Positions 1-13,400 of a DNA stretch of 64,000 bases are shown here, in pieces. The DNA comes from Azolla caroliniana (lineage: Eukaryota; Polypodiophyta). The number at the start of each line of letters is the position of its first letter. The stretch's first letter is position 1. The stretch covers positions 21,762,001 through 21,826,000 of the forward strand of contig JBHGNT010000006.1 of NCBI GenBank assembly GCA_043228905.1. Direction: 5' to 3'. A program made the position numbers and the translations under genes. The notes beneath the pieces are model-generated. The model did no database searches, had not been told where the DNA came from, and saw only the letters and a program-made list of their open reading frames with translations.

Positions 1-1412
1 ATGCCCAAAAAAGACATCTCCTTTTGCAGAATAATATCTTCCTTCTCCATTTGCCTTGCCCTTCCAGAAGTCCGCATATAAACGTTCCCCCGTATGAAAG
101 TAGAACCAACCCTATAGCATATGTGACAGATTTATGTGTGGTTCACATATGGTGAAATTTGGTTTAAATCCCCAAAATTTCCATACTCCCTAAACCTATG
201 CTATTGATGACGTGAAAAGACCTACGAACTTCTATATAGACACGTTGAAAGACCGCATTATCCTTTCTGGTACGAGACCCTCGGAAAGTTTAATGCTCAA
301 TACACGATCCCCCAAAACTATGCTATGCATGACGTACAAAATGCTATGACATTCAATATGAAAATGTGTAAAGAATCATATTACTTTACTGCTAGAAAAA
401 TTCGTCTCCAATGTGCAGAAACCCCTAAAACTACACTGCGATGATGTAAAAAGCTACAAATTCAATTACCTTGAATAAAAATTCATTTCTGATGCACAAC
501 CTCCTAAATCTATGGTATAGATGGCACGAAAAGTTATGAATTTCACTATAAAATGTCTAGAGACTATAAAAATCATCATCATACTTGTTTGCTTCTAAAA
601 CCTTTAGAAATTTAATTTTCCATGCATTACCCCTGCCCAAGATAATGGTTTGAAGTTAGAAATGTTTTTTCATGTTGTCCCATACATTGGATGTCTGCAA
701 ACATGCAGTTACCCAAGAAACATGCACAAAAAATATGATGCCATAATAAATCAATTCCAAGAAAATTGACACTGAAAACAAAGTTGGATGAAAGAACCTT
801 TCCATGCATTTGATCATCCCGCCAATTTCCTTGAAAGACATCACCGTTAGCATAGTAGAATGACCCAATCCCCACTCTCTTTCCTTGCTTCCACATGCCA
901 TCATAGAAGCTTCCATCAGCATAGCCTAGACGACCCTACAACCAGACAACACATGACATATTTGTGCATATAGCCCATTAGAATAACCAGGTACCCTAAT
1001 TCTAAAGAAGCTCTAATTGCATAGTATAAAAGCATTAGCTTCATGTATCTTCTAGCACACATTAGGCATTCCCACAGATTATAGTCATGAAAGCAATGGG
1101 TCTGATGTTGCGAACGTTATATTTTAAATTATATACTAACACTTTGCTCCTGAATGCATATGGGTTAATCATAGTGAAATAAAAATATTTCAACAAAACA
1201 AGTGGACACTATATTACTATGCTTTATAGGCATCACTAATAAACATATATGATAGATGAAGATGTGACGTGAATTGCGCAAATGAAAGTAAGAGAACGCA
1301 TGCTGCATACCTTTCCCTCAGGCAGGCCTTCTTTACATCGTCCCTTGTATAGCCCATTTTTATACTTCATTTCAACCATTGGCGGGAGCTCTACTAAGCT
1401 TCTTTCTGATTC
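1..1412 (-). CDS. ARC3: ARC3 exons 10-12: MORN repeats, incomplete at the window edge
   Basis: Exon 10 (1412-1311, 34 codons), exon 11 (935-798, 46 codons) and exon 12 (111 to 1, continuing outside) encode successive MORN units of about 22-23 residues: [21 protein letters not shown], then [21 protein letters not shown], then [21 protein letters not shown], then the unit with [17 protein letters not shown]. In ARC3 the MORN region binds PARC6 and controls whether the FtsZ-like part can act. The true C-terminus lies left of position 1. Confidence 0.87.
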
Positions 1413-4400
1413 CTAGTCACACAGCATGTGAATGGTTATGAAGAACAATAATCTAGAATTACCTTTAATTATTTCACTAAATTCCCCAGATTTTTCATGA
1501 ATTTTGTAAACACCTTTGATCAACCCCCCAAAGAGAAAAAAAGGGAATGAATTGACCATTTAGTTTCTCAGGGAAAACAACAGCATTTGGGGAAATAAAG
1601 AAAAACCCTTGGGGATTTCCAAGTTTTTTCCTTTGGAAAATGCTTTCTCTAGTTATTTAGGCCAAAACTTTTGTCAACAAACCAGCATGGATGCAGCTCG
1701 TTGTGACAATAAGGATGAAACTTGTTTCGATTCTTCGCTCTCATCTTTCTTGAAAGCATTTGCAGATGCTGCATTATATATGTCTATTACTGCTTCCAAG
1801 CCACTAGTTATGACCCTGCTAATGAGCGGTGCAGCAAAATCAAATATTGCTTGGTTTGCCAAACCCCATTGCCTACCTTGGTCTTTTCCCATCAATGATT
1901 CACCCTTATATTCATTTGTAGATCTGATGCCAACTGGGGCCTGAAATGATGTGTTTCTATCAGAATCACCTAGATTCCCAAGTTTTTGTCGTGTCTGAGC
2001 CCATGCTTCTGCATCAGCAGAGTTTGGCCCAGGTTCCCAAACAGAAAAAGGCTGCCTTCCACCCATCACCATTTTCTTCCTTTGGTCTAGAATGGTAGGC
2101 AAGGTAATAAAATTCCACATCCCATTTTCATCATTGTCCAAATTGGGAACTATTCTGTTCGGTGATGGAACTGTTTTATCAATCATTTCAACTTCATCAT
2201 CTTCACTTATTACGAGCCCAGAAGACAATTCTTGTGGCGATCCTGCATTGCTTCTATTACCCTCTTGTGGTAATTCGCACAAGAACTTTTTGTCAATCTC
2301 AATGGGAGAATCCATTGACAAGCCTAAGACTCTATGGGGATCAGGCCCTATTGATATCATATCTGGTGTTGAAAGTCTTTCGATATACTCTTCAGAATTG
2401 GAATCATCCACGACAGATTCCCCAAGTGAGCTATTAGAATCATCTTCAGCTTTTTTGGCATTGTTATAGACAATATTACCATAATTATAACCATTACTAA
2501 GTTCTGATTTGCTACTATCAGTAGGCAGTGTAGGTGCATCATCACTGAAAGAATTAGACTTGGCTGGTTCCTTCAATATTGCAGAAGATCGTCCATCTGC
2601 ACTCTCTTTCAGAACTTCAGTGGACTTCCTTAGCTCACGCCCATTCATACTTCTTGGATACCCTACCATGTTTCCACCTATACTCGAAGTAAATGGTGAA
2701 TGCCCATCCAATGGTAATGTCAAAATATCCTGAATGCCTCCATTCTCTATCCTGGAATTGAAAAATCATTCTCAATTGTTACTAACAACCTACACAAATT
2801 TGCAACTCGATAAGTGAAATGTAATCCTCAATGCTATTACAATTCAGCATAATCCTCAAAAACTAGAAGTTCAAGAGTAAAGTAATTGTATCTCTTGACC
2901 AATTCAACTTGCATACTCTTCACAGAAATCCATTCACATATTGAGTTCATGTAAAAAAGAATAAAGACAATAATTACGCTAGTTGTATCAGCTTCCCATT
3001 TATTTCATTTAGACAATAGATCATGTGCTATCACAAGAAACTCCCAAATCTTTGCAATTGAAGTATTGGTTTTGCTTAGAATCATTTCAGTAACATACTG
3101 CCTCGATACTGAATACTCTATGGTCATGAAATGGGGGACAAGAATAACATCTATATACGATAATCCAAAATCTAAGAAAAATAATAGATGTTTAAAATAG
3201 GGAATCTCAACAAGTAAGAGAAAAGAAGCATGCCAGACGGAAGGTCTAATTTAATAGAAACCTGCAGGATTGAAAGAAAACTTCTATTAGTCAACCTCAT
3301 CTTCTATATGGTGTCAGAATATAGTGCTGCCCACCTAATTTTCTTTCAACCAACCTGCATAAAAGATGCACATTGAAGTATCTCTTTAAAGTGTCTTCCA
3401 TGTAAAACCTAAAAACAGGTAAGCTTGCAAATCGTAAAATTATGTCTAATTTTAAGTATTAACTATGGTCAAAATGATAAAACTGCTCAGATGAATACAT
3501 AATTCCCTGCTCAGAAAAGATATATCAATATTCTAAGAAAGAGCATCATACCTCGTGAAGAGGATCGTCACAAGGACTACCCCTTGCTTCAATGTTGGCT
3601 CTATCGTGCTTGTACACACTAGTTTTGCTCTAGGACCTATTATACAGCGCAATGCATGTAATGCAGATTGAAGATCTTTTTTATCCTTTTCTTCTGCACA
3701 TGATATTGTGCACACAACAAGACCCTTCACTCCCTGTTCAATAAAAATGCAACATCATTATTTCAAGCTTGAACAAGAAACACTATCAAATCAAGAGTCT
3801 TACTGGCATCAACCAACTTACCGGAACCAAACCCTGTAAGAAAGGTGATTCAAATGCAGCTCGTTGCACTGCAGATTTGATACTATAACTTGATCCAAAT
3901 CCCACTCCTGTCTTCCCTGCGTGAAAAAGCATCTGGAAATATTTTGAAAGAAACTATGTCAAATGGGACAAAATGGTAATGACTCAATACCTCTTCAAAA
4001 ATTAACTACATTTCCAACAGATATAGAGAAAATTTAAAAATATGACTGTTACTGCTGCAATGAGAAACATGTACATGAATACGGTGATTTAATTCCTATA
4101 AAAGGAATACATACAGATAATATCTCGGCAGAGGTAATATCTCGTAGTCCTTCCAGTGGAGCATCAAATACCTTAATTTGATCACCCTGACATCGACAAC
4201 AAAAGTAGATCACTTGACCATTCATAATAGAACAAGAAAAAAAGCCAGCTGATTGATATGGTAACATAAGAATTTTGACAAACTACTACCAAGCAAAGAT
4301 CTGAGATAGCTTTGATGGCATACAGAACTGTATTGTCAGCAATTTTCAAAGCATCTGTCAATTTGACTTTCTCCCTCGATACTAAAGCATCATGTTCAAA

Positions 4401-7400
4401 AACTACAGACAGAGAACAAGATAATTTAGTACTTCACGTGTATATAACATGTGTATACAGTACCAGAAATACATGCATTCATACAGAGCACACAAACCAG
4501 TAATACATGCATGTATGCTCTTACACTTCAAAGTTTCACATGTTATGATTTCCAAGTCGTGGATCTTGGAGTTTCTCTCTCATTCTCAAATATTACTGAT
4601 TACAAATGAAGGATAGAGTATCTTACAGGATATGGTGAATCACAAGTATAATCTTCAGAGGAGAGAAATTATTGTTATAAAACATAACTTGTCTGTTAAG
4701 CTCTATATGGTATACAATTATTGATTTACAAAATACAATATACAACATACAATATACGACATATGATATACAATATACCATAAGCTCTATATGGCTGCTC
4801 ATGAAAGAGCACAAAAATGCAAAAAGAATAGGCTTACAAATGGGTTTCTATAACACAAAGTGGGTGGTAGTCTATCTAGTGAATACCAGAATCTGAAGAT
4901 GAGAAAAAAAATGGAGGAATCCCATCAGTTATGCAAGAAGCCTCTATTCATAGATTGGTGTATGCCGAGTTTTTACAGTTTCTGCTAATCAAACTACTGT
5001 CCTCTCTCAAAAAGGAGCTCCATGTTGTGCATAAGCACGTAGATGCATGTTACATGTGGATATGAATTAAAAGACGGGGTCTTAAGGAAATATATATTGC
5101 AATTTGCTACTTTTCACCTGCCTACTCAAGGTTTGCACCTCTCGTTGAATCACCATATCTACCATTATATGATGATATCAGAAGATTTGCTACTATGGGG
5201 GACATAATACTGTTAGGAAACTTCATTGCACAAATTAAGGATGAACAAACAACTATGTTTGACACCAACAAGGCTATTTATGGAGAAGTTATGGCAGAAG
5301 AGGTTGGTCTAACGCAACAAACACTTTCTAGAATTGGGAAGTATGCATGGATTTGTGATATATAATGGATTGTCAAAGTGGCCTGTATTGTCACAGTGAC
5401 CTGGATCGGATGCTTTGACATGTTGGAAACCCAAAAGGAGGTGAAAGCACAATCAATTACCTAATGCGATCTCCATCTCTTATACCTGAAATAAGAGAGT
5501 TCACAATATCTGGTAGAACTATTTACTTGGCAACAGATCATGCATATCTATGCTTTGAGGTGGAGGATGGATGCACAAGGAATGTATATGCTAAGGAGAG
5601 TGGGCTGGCTAAGTATCAATTAATTTGCGAGACAATTGATGTGTATAGTTGTGCAGTATACAACGGCATGCTAGATTTGGATCCTTTCGCACCCCTAGAT
5701 GAAGTTACCCAAGGATTATCAAAATCATTACATAAAGCAGAGCTACAAATGCATTTCCTTGCACAACGGCCAATCCCCCCAAACTTGGTAGAATAATACA
5801 AAATAGTTGGTATGATGAGGAATGTCGTGATACAAGGAGATGCTTGCAGCGTGAAGTAACTCGGGGCATTTATACACTCAAACAAGCAAGAGCAATCTTC
5901 TAATGCCTCGTGAGGAAGAAGAGATTGTACGTAGCTAAATTTGAAGATCATTTGTATCGCTTGTTTCTAGTACAAGAAAGTAAAAGAGCATGGAAAATGT
6001 TTAATGAGAAGCAACCTACCACACAAGTGACCTCACCTCAGGTGTGGCATGAATATGCAAAGGTCCTATGTGATATCCCAAGGCAAACTCCTCTTACCCA
6101 CCCACATGGCTCACGCCCACACATAAATCCACCTTGTTTACTCCACAAAATGTAAGAAATGCCATTACTTTGCTAATTATATGGTTTGATTCTAGAATCA
6201 GAATGCAGTATATGGGCAAAGCAGAATGGCTGCAGTTCAGCTGGACATGCAGGCTTTTGGAAGGGGTTCACAACTTTGGATCACATATTGATCCTCCGAG
6301 CCCTTATCAAGGAGGGCAGAGCCCATAATAAGAGGATTTATTGCTGCTTTGTGGATTTCCGATAAGCCTTTCACACTATGCCACGTGCTTGGCTTATGCA
6401 ACGTTTAGAAGTTCTTGGTGTTCCTACAGATATGCCATGGGGAACCTATGCACTCTATGAATCCGTGTCAAGAAAAGTGCAGTTCCAAGGGTTTGTTAGA
6501 GGTGGTGGTTAACACAATCGGAGTGAAGCAAGGATGCCCACAATTGGAGTGATATAATCCAGGCAGAGATGGGAGCGACACCTATAATCATGAGGCATTG
6601 CTCCAATCAGTGACATGTATCCAGCGTCTTTGGGAGCTCCCCAAACGAAGGTACCCAAGGTTAGCACTTATTTCATCAAGACAACTGGCTGAAAATGGAG
6701 ACATTCATTGTTGGTATGCTGAAATGCAACAATGGTTTGAGTCGCATGGCATGAGTATAAATGCACTACCCCCGTTCCAATATAGCTTGGACTCTCCCCA
6801 TCTAAATATGACCAAAGTGGAAAAGAATAGAGTGATCTGAACTGATATTTTATTAACTTGGCAAACAAGATAACATGGATCAGTCCCAAAATATCACTTG
6901 GTACAAAGACGGCCGACTACAAGAAACACTTCTTACACACATCGACGGATGGATTCATCATCAGGCCACCTTATATGGACATACATCTATCCTATGCGTT
7001 GCGCAGTGTGATAGGGCAGTTGCGAACTTCATCACATTAGTTAGAGATTGAGGTAGGGAAATATACACGAATAAGTCTAGAAGAAAGAATTTGCCAATTG
7101 TGTTATCAAGGAGTGCAAGCTGAAGAAGACTATGTTTGTCACTGTAGTGGGTTTTATGAAATCAAAGGGAGATACCATTGTCTCTTTAAACAAGGCTTTG
7201 GTCCGCTACGCAAGGTAATGGAATATGAGGACCAACGGCGCCTAGCATTTTTCTTGTAAGAACTCAAGAGACATAGGGAAAAGTTGTTGAAGGGCAATAA
7301 TAGAGCCACAAAAGCTTATCCACAAAGAACAATCACAACTTTCTTTAGCCCCATCACTCCTAATGCTACAAGTCAATCAAGGGATACACAAATGGGCTCT

Positions 7401-10400
7401 CGACCAGGACATAACAAAGGGGTTACAATAGATTGGGGAATAGCAATTTGCTGTGCACGTAAGCCCCGGCCCCACAAACCACGACCTCAACACCCTTGTC
7501 ATCGACAGATAAAGGCCAATATCTCCCGCCATTGCAAGTGCTTCCCTCGCTTCGGAGAACTTCCCATTTTGGATCGACCTATGCTAGAGATCTTTCGTAG
7601 ACAAAAGTTATAATATATTTAACTTGAGAATCTCACATGTGCCGAAAACCATATTCTTTAGTCTCTTTTTATCTTATTTACTTTTCTATTTACATAGTAA
7701 TATTTATTTTATTTTGATTTGTTGTTCTCAAAGACAAGACAACATTTAAGATATAATCTCTTGTTTGGTCTTATAGGCCATTGTTGAGAATCAAGCTCAA
7801 CTTGGTCTAGTGTGTGAACTCACCTTGAGAGTGAATAGACACTCCAACGGTCAAGAGTCACCATTATGTCACCACTTTGTATTCTAGCATTTAGTATGAG
7901 TCATAGAATCATATTCTATGACACATAACTTATGAGCTTTCACATTCCCCATGCTCCATGAGTCTTGTAGTTAATGAAGAGAGAGGGTGACTATATAAAG
8001 CACCCTCCTCCTACCTTGTATAATGTTGAGTCTTTCTCCTTTGTTAATATACTTTACCTTGCGTATTCTCTATGTCCTACTCCTCTCTCTCTCTCTCTCA
8101 CTCTCTCTCTCATACACACACACAATTCATATCTATTCCGCTGCACAGAATCCATCTCTTATTCTTTACATGGTATCAGAGTGACTTGGTAGCTCGATCT
8201 AGCCTATCCGCGTGCGTTGTCCTACACCGACGACAAAGAACCGGCCCATCGCTATCGTAGCTTCGCTACCTAGCTCGCATTCGAAGAGAGAAGAAGAAGA
8301 AGAAGAATTGACATAATGAATACTCAAATGGGGAGCGCTCTCCCTACCGAGAAGTTGGATCGAAACAACTTCACATCTTGGGAGTACAAGATGCACCAAT
8401 ACCTTGTCGGACAAGGCTATTGGAGCTACATCAAAGGAGCGCACGAAGACTGATCCGTGGAAACGGATCCCGGATACGTGACATAGGAGCAAGCCACAAG
8501 CCGCGTGATGTATTGCTTAACGACATGTGTTCACGATCACATTCTCGGCTACATTCGCGAAGCCAGGACGCTGAAGGAGGCATGGGAAAATCTACAAAAG
8601 ATTTTCGCGACGAACACAACCGCAAGAAGGCTTCAACTCCGCCAAGAGTTGAACAACATTCAATAAAGGGACATGTCCATCACGACATACACCTTGAAGA
8701 TCAAGGAGCTTTGCGACTCGCTCGGCTCGATAAGCGTAAATATCGATGATGATGATGAGATGGTGCAAATATGCCTCGGCGGCCTCGCACCACGGTTCGG
8801 CGCGATGCGAACCGCCGTTCTAGCAAGGGAGAAATCTCCCTCCTTCTTCGAGCTCCAATCAATGCTATTGGTCGAAAAAAACCACGTGCGTACAAGGAGC
8901 AATGAGTCGGAAGGCCACATGCTCTACACGCACTCGAACGGAGGAAGAGGACGCGGACGAGCGAGAGGCCGATTCGGCCAAGGACAAGGCGGACAAGGTC
9001 TGACCTACAACAACAACTCCCAAGTTCGGCTACAAAACGGAAGCCAACGAGGAACCTTCGCAAGAAGGGGGAGCTTCCACTCCGGCCCGAGCCGTCAAAA
9101 CGCAACCGAATGCGGATATTGCAGAAAGCTCGGCCACCACGAAGAAGAGTGTCGAAAGAAGATGCGCGAATCGGCTTCCACAAGCCGACAACTCACGAAT
9201 TACGCGTACAATTCCGACTATGAAGAGTATAGCGGAATGTACGGGCACAACTCCGACTACAAAGATCGTGGCGGAATGTATGCACACAACTCCGACCGTG
9301 GCAGAATGTTCATGATAAAACATAGAGCAAACTCTATGTCGGCCTCTACCTCAACTAGTGTCCTCAATCCGGAGGACGTATGGTTTGTTGACTCTGGAGC
9401 CTCAAACCATATGACATCTCATAAAGAATGGTTTCTCGAACTTCGAGAGCCGGAGCGACCCTGTTATGTCGAAATCGGAGATGACACTACGCACCCGATT
9501 CGGCACATCAGCAATGTTCCGTTCGGCAAGAGAGGTAAGCAAACATACATTAAAAATGTCTTGCATGTTCCCACCATCACGAAGAACTTGGTCTCGGTCA
9601 GCCAAATGGTTGAGCAAGGGATGCAAGTACGATTCGACCAAGAAGAGTGCTTCATCGAAAAAGAGGGCCGAATCATCACGCACGGAAGAAGAGAGGGCCG
9701 GATGTTCATTCTCGATTCACACGAGATGAAATCCGCCATGTTCTCAAAAAGCACAAAAGCCGACTTCGACATAGAGCTATGGCACAAGCGAATCGGCCAC
9801 ATCAATCTCAACAAACTCAAAGCAATGAAATCGAAAGGAGTCGTCATCAGACTCCCCGACATTCAAAGAGAAGGAGATTGAAGGTGTATGCGAAGCGTGC
9901 CAATTCAGCAAGCAACACCGACATCCATTCCCAAAAGAGCGGAACGTGAGCAAAGGTTTACTCGACGTAGTCCATTCCGACGTATGGGGACCGGCGCAGA
10001 CGGCTACATTCGGCGGATGCCGGTATTATGTGCTCTTCATCGATGACTTCTCCAAGCACATGTGGCTCTATCCGATGCGGCAAAAGAGTGAAGTGTTCGG
10101 ACACTTCCAAAGGTTTAAAAACGAAGTCGAAAAAGCCACTGGTCGTCATGTACAATGCCTTCAATTGGATGGCGGCAAGGAGTACTTCTCGAACAATTTC
10201 ACAGCGTATCTCCGAAAGGAAGGAATTCGGCGAGATTTCACTTGCCGACACACTCCGCAACAAAACGAAGTAGCCGAGCGCAAAAATCGGCACATCCTCG
10301 AAGTAGCGCGGGCCATGATGAACGAGAAGCATATGCCCAAGTCATATTGGGCCGAAGCTACACATACGGCCGTCTACCTAATGAACCAGTGCACAACATC

Positions 10401-13400
10401 CGGAGTGCACGAGGTCACTCCGCATGAAAAATACTTCGGAAAGAAGCCGGACTTATCGCACACTCTGATATTCGGCGCGATAATATACGTGCACATACCC
10501 GACGAAAAGTGGCAAAAGCTATATCCAAAGTCGGAGAAATGTATCCTCGTAGGATACTCACTCGAACAAAAGGGGTACAAATGCTACAACCCATCTACCC
10601 GAAAAGTTCGAGTAAGTCGAGACGTCATGTTTGACGAATCCGCATCCTGGTACGCACCAAAGAAGATTCCGACTTCAACCTCGATCGACATGGAGCCGGC
10701 CGAACAAGAGCGAGAAGGTAGAGATCGCCTCGAAGACATGTTCGAAGATAGCCCGATTACCACAAGGCTAAGTGGGCCACAAGAGCCCCCAAGCCATCAA
10801 AGCACATCACGGCCTAGCCCGAAGATGGACAAAGGCAAGGTGAAAATGACGGAATACGAAGACGATCGCTTCGACGATGATGAGTCGACTCACTCACTCG
10901 ACAGTGAGTTCGGCAGCTTCGATGTACCAATCGGAGCTAAGAAAGCCCTCATCTCTGCAAATGAAAAGCTCTGTCGCTCCACCCGTGAAAAGAATCCGGT
11001 CAGCCGATTCGGCTACAACGACTACATGGCATATCACTATGCCTTTATGATGAAGGTGGCGACAATACGCGAGCCAGAAACATTTTCCGAAGTAGCCAAG
11101 GATCCACGATTGATTGAAGCCATGAACAAGGAGATGCAGGCACTACGCAAGAACGAGACATGGGATCTCGTTCCCACCTCACCACACAAAAAGGCGATCG
11201 GATGCAGATGGATTTACAAAGTGAAGTACAACACCGACGGTTTCGTCAACCGCTATAAAGCGCGACTCGTAGCAAAAGGCTACGCCCAAACGCACGGAGT
11301 TGACTACGAGGAGACCTTTGCCCCGGTGGCAAAGATGACAACGGTACGGACCGTAATTGCACTTGCCGCGACGAAAGGGTGGCACCTCCATCAAATGGAC
11401 GTCAAGAACGCCTTTCTACAAGGCGAATTAGAAGAGGTATACATGATACAACCACCCGGCTTCAAATCGAGCACCCATCCGAAAGCTGTATGCCGACTCA
11501 AGAAGCCACTCTACGGCCTCAAGCAAGCACCGCGTGCTTAGCATTCGAAGATAACGTAATATCTTCATCAAATCAGCTTCCGTATGTCAAAATCAGACAA
11601 CTCCCTCTACATACGAAGCGATTCCGCAAGTCCGATCGTCATCATCTTATATGTGGATGACCTAGTCATTGGAGGTGAGCATCTAGTCGAAATCAATAAG
11701 GTCAAATCCCTCCTTTCCGACAAGTTCGAGATGACGGACATGAAGGAGCTCCACTACTTCCTTGACATCGAGGTAATTCAGACTCCGACCGGAATCATGA
11801 TCTCTCAACGGCACTACATCCTCAACTTGTTATACAAGTTCGGGATGGCTGAGTGCAAATCCGTGGTAACCCCGCTCGATCGCAATCTCAAACTAGATGC
11901 GAACTCCGGCACCAAAGCGTGTGAGCCGACTTAGTATCGGCAACTCATCGGGAGTCTCATCTACCTCACGATCACTCGACCCAATCTCAATTATCCGGTC
12001 GGTCTCCTTAGTCAATTCATACAAACGCCGCGTTATACTCACTTGGATTGTGCTAAGCGAGTTCTACGATACGCGAGCGGCACAATGGATTGCGGTATCC
12101 TCTACAAGACCGCGATGCCAATACGACTCGAGGGGTACATAGACGCCGATTGGGCCGGCTACAAAGCCAATAGAATATCAACCTCCGGATTTGTTTTTTC
12201 CCTCGACAGCGGAGCAATATCCTGGAGCAGCAAAAAGCAACCAACTGTCGCTCTTTCGAGCACAGAGACGGAATACAGGGGTGCAGCAGTGGCCGCATGT
12301 GAAGCCGTATGGCTCAAAAGGATACTCAAGGATCTGGGCGTACCCATCAAGGATCCGACTTCCCTTTACTGCGACAACATGAGCACTATCTATCTAGCTC
12401 GGAACCCGGTGTTCCAGGCGCGGACAAAGCACATTGAAGTGCACTATCACTTCATTCGAGAGCGCGTTCTAGCTGGCGATGTCGACCTACAATACATTAG
12501 CACAAATCTTCAAACGGCCGACATCTTCACTAAAGCCTTAGGAGCCGACAAGCTATGGCAATTCATGACCGATCTCGGATTGACGATCCTTGATCTGCCA
12601 AGCTTGAGGGGGAGTACTGAAGACACTACGCAATAACACGTGGATTCCGTAACCGCGCAACGAAGCCGCGAAGAGCCGATCTATCACGCAAAGCCGCGAA
12701 GAAAGACGCAAGCCGAAGCACAGATTTCGCAACTACGCACAACGCAAGCTGGAGCACGGATTCCGCAACTCCGCATAAATGCGAGTTGACGCAAGTCGAC
12801 GCGAACTCTGGAACGCGAGTCGAAACGGATTTCGGATACCGTCTGAAACCGACCCAACTTGAGCTTGAGGGGGCGTGTTGAGAATCAAGCTCAACTTGGT
12901 CTAGTGTGTGAACTCACCTTGAGAGTGAATAGACACTCCAACGGTCAAGAGTCACAATTATATCACCACTTTGTATTCTAGCATTTAGTATGAGTTATAG
13001 AATCATATTCTATGACACATAACTTATGAGCTTTCACATTCCCCATGCTCCTTGAGTCTTGTAGTTAATGAAGAGAGAGGGTGACTATATAAAGCACCCT
13101 CCTCCTACCTTGTATAATGTTGAGTCTTTCTCCTTTGTTAATATACTTTACCTTGCGTATTCTCTATGTCTTACTCCTTGTCTCTCTCTCACTCTCTCTC
13201 TCTCTCTCTCATACACACACAGTTCATACCTATTCCGCTACACAGAATCCATTCTTATTCTTTACAACCATTTTAGCTTCTTAAAAGATGTTAATATATC
13301 TTTCTTTCTTTCTTCTTTCTCACCCAATTTCCCTCTTTTATTCATTTCTAGGGTTTCATTAAATTTTTAAGACTCTCACAAATCACCCCCTCTAGGGTTT

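Larger units (their letters stand above)
7782..13266 (+). mobile_element. Ty1/copia element A1 (defective)
   Basis: The element has two LTRs of about 390 bp starting TGTTGAG and ending TTTACA, an initiator-Met primer site right after the 5' LTR, gag-pol with several lesions, and a purine tract before the 3' LTR. Flanks are gccat (7777-7781) and accat (13267-13271), a 4 of 5 target duplication. It is inserted in the 3' tail of LINE copy 1. It is the same family as copia A2 (45437-63158) and the fragment at 35097. Confidence 0.92.
5095..13320 (+). mobile_element. LINE copy 1, decayed and 5'-truncated, interrupted by copia A1
   Basis: It is the same family as the LINE at 45716-57950 and collinear with its ORF2 from within the endonuclease domain to the C-terminal zinc-binding region. 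The LINE body is 5095-7781. Its 3' end resumes after the copia at 13267 and reads GATGTTAATATATC followed by a TTTC tail at about 13301-13320. The left border is approximate and no target duplication was found. It lies in ARC3 intron 4, antisense to the gene. Confidence 0.75.

Noticed and set aside
1609-2733. Plus-strand ORFs at 1609-1944, 2092-2469 and 2509-2733
   Set aside because: They are antisense shadows of ARC3 exon 9, whose minus-strand frame joins in phase with exons 8 and 10.
8378-8749. 123-codon plus-strand ORF at the start of copia A1
   Set aside because: It lies in a different frame from gag; comparison with copia A2 shows the gag frame is the one from ATG 8316.
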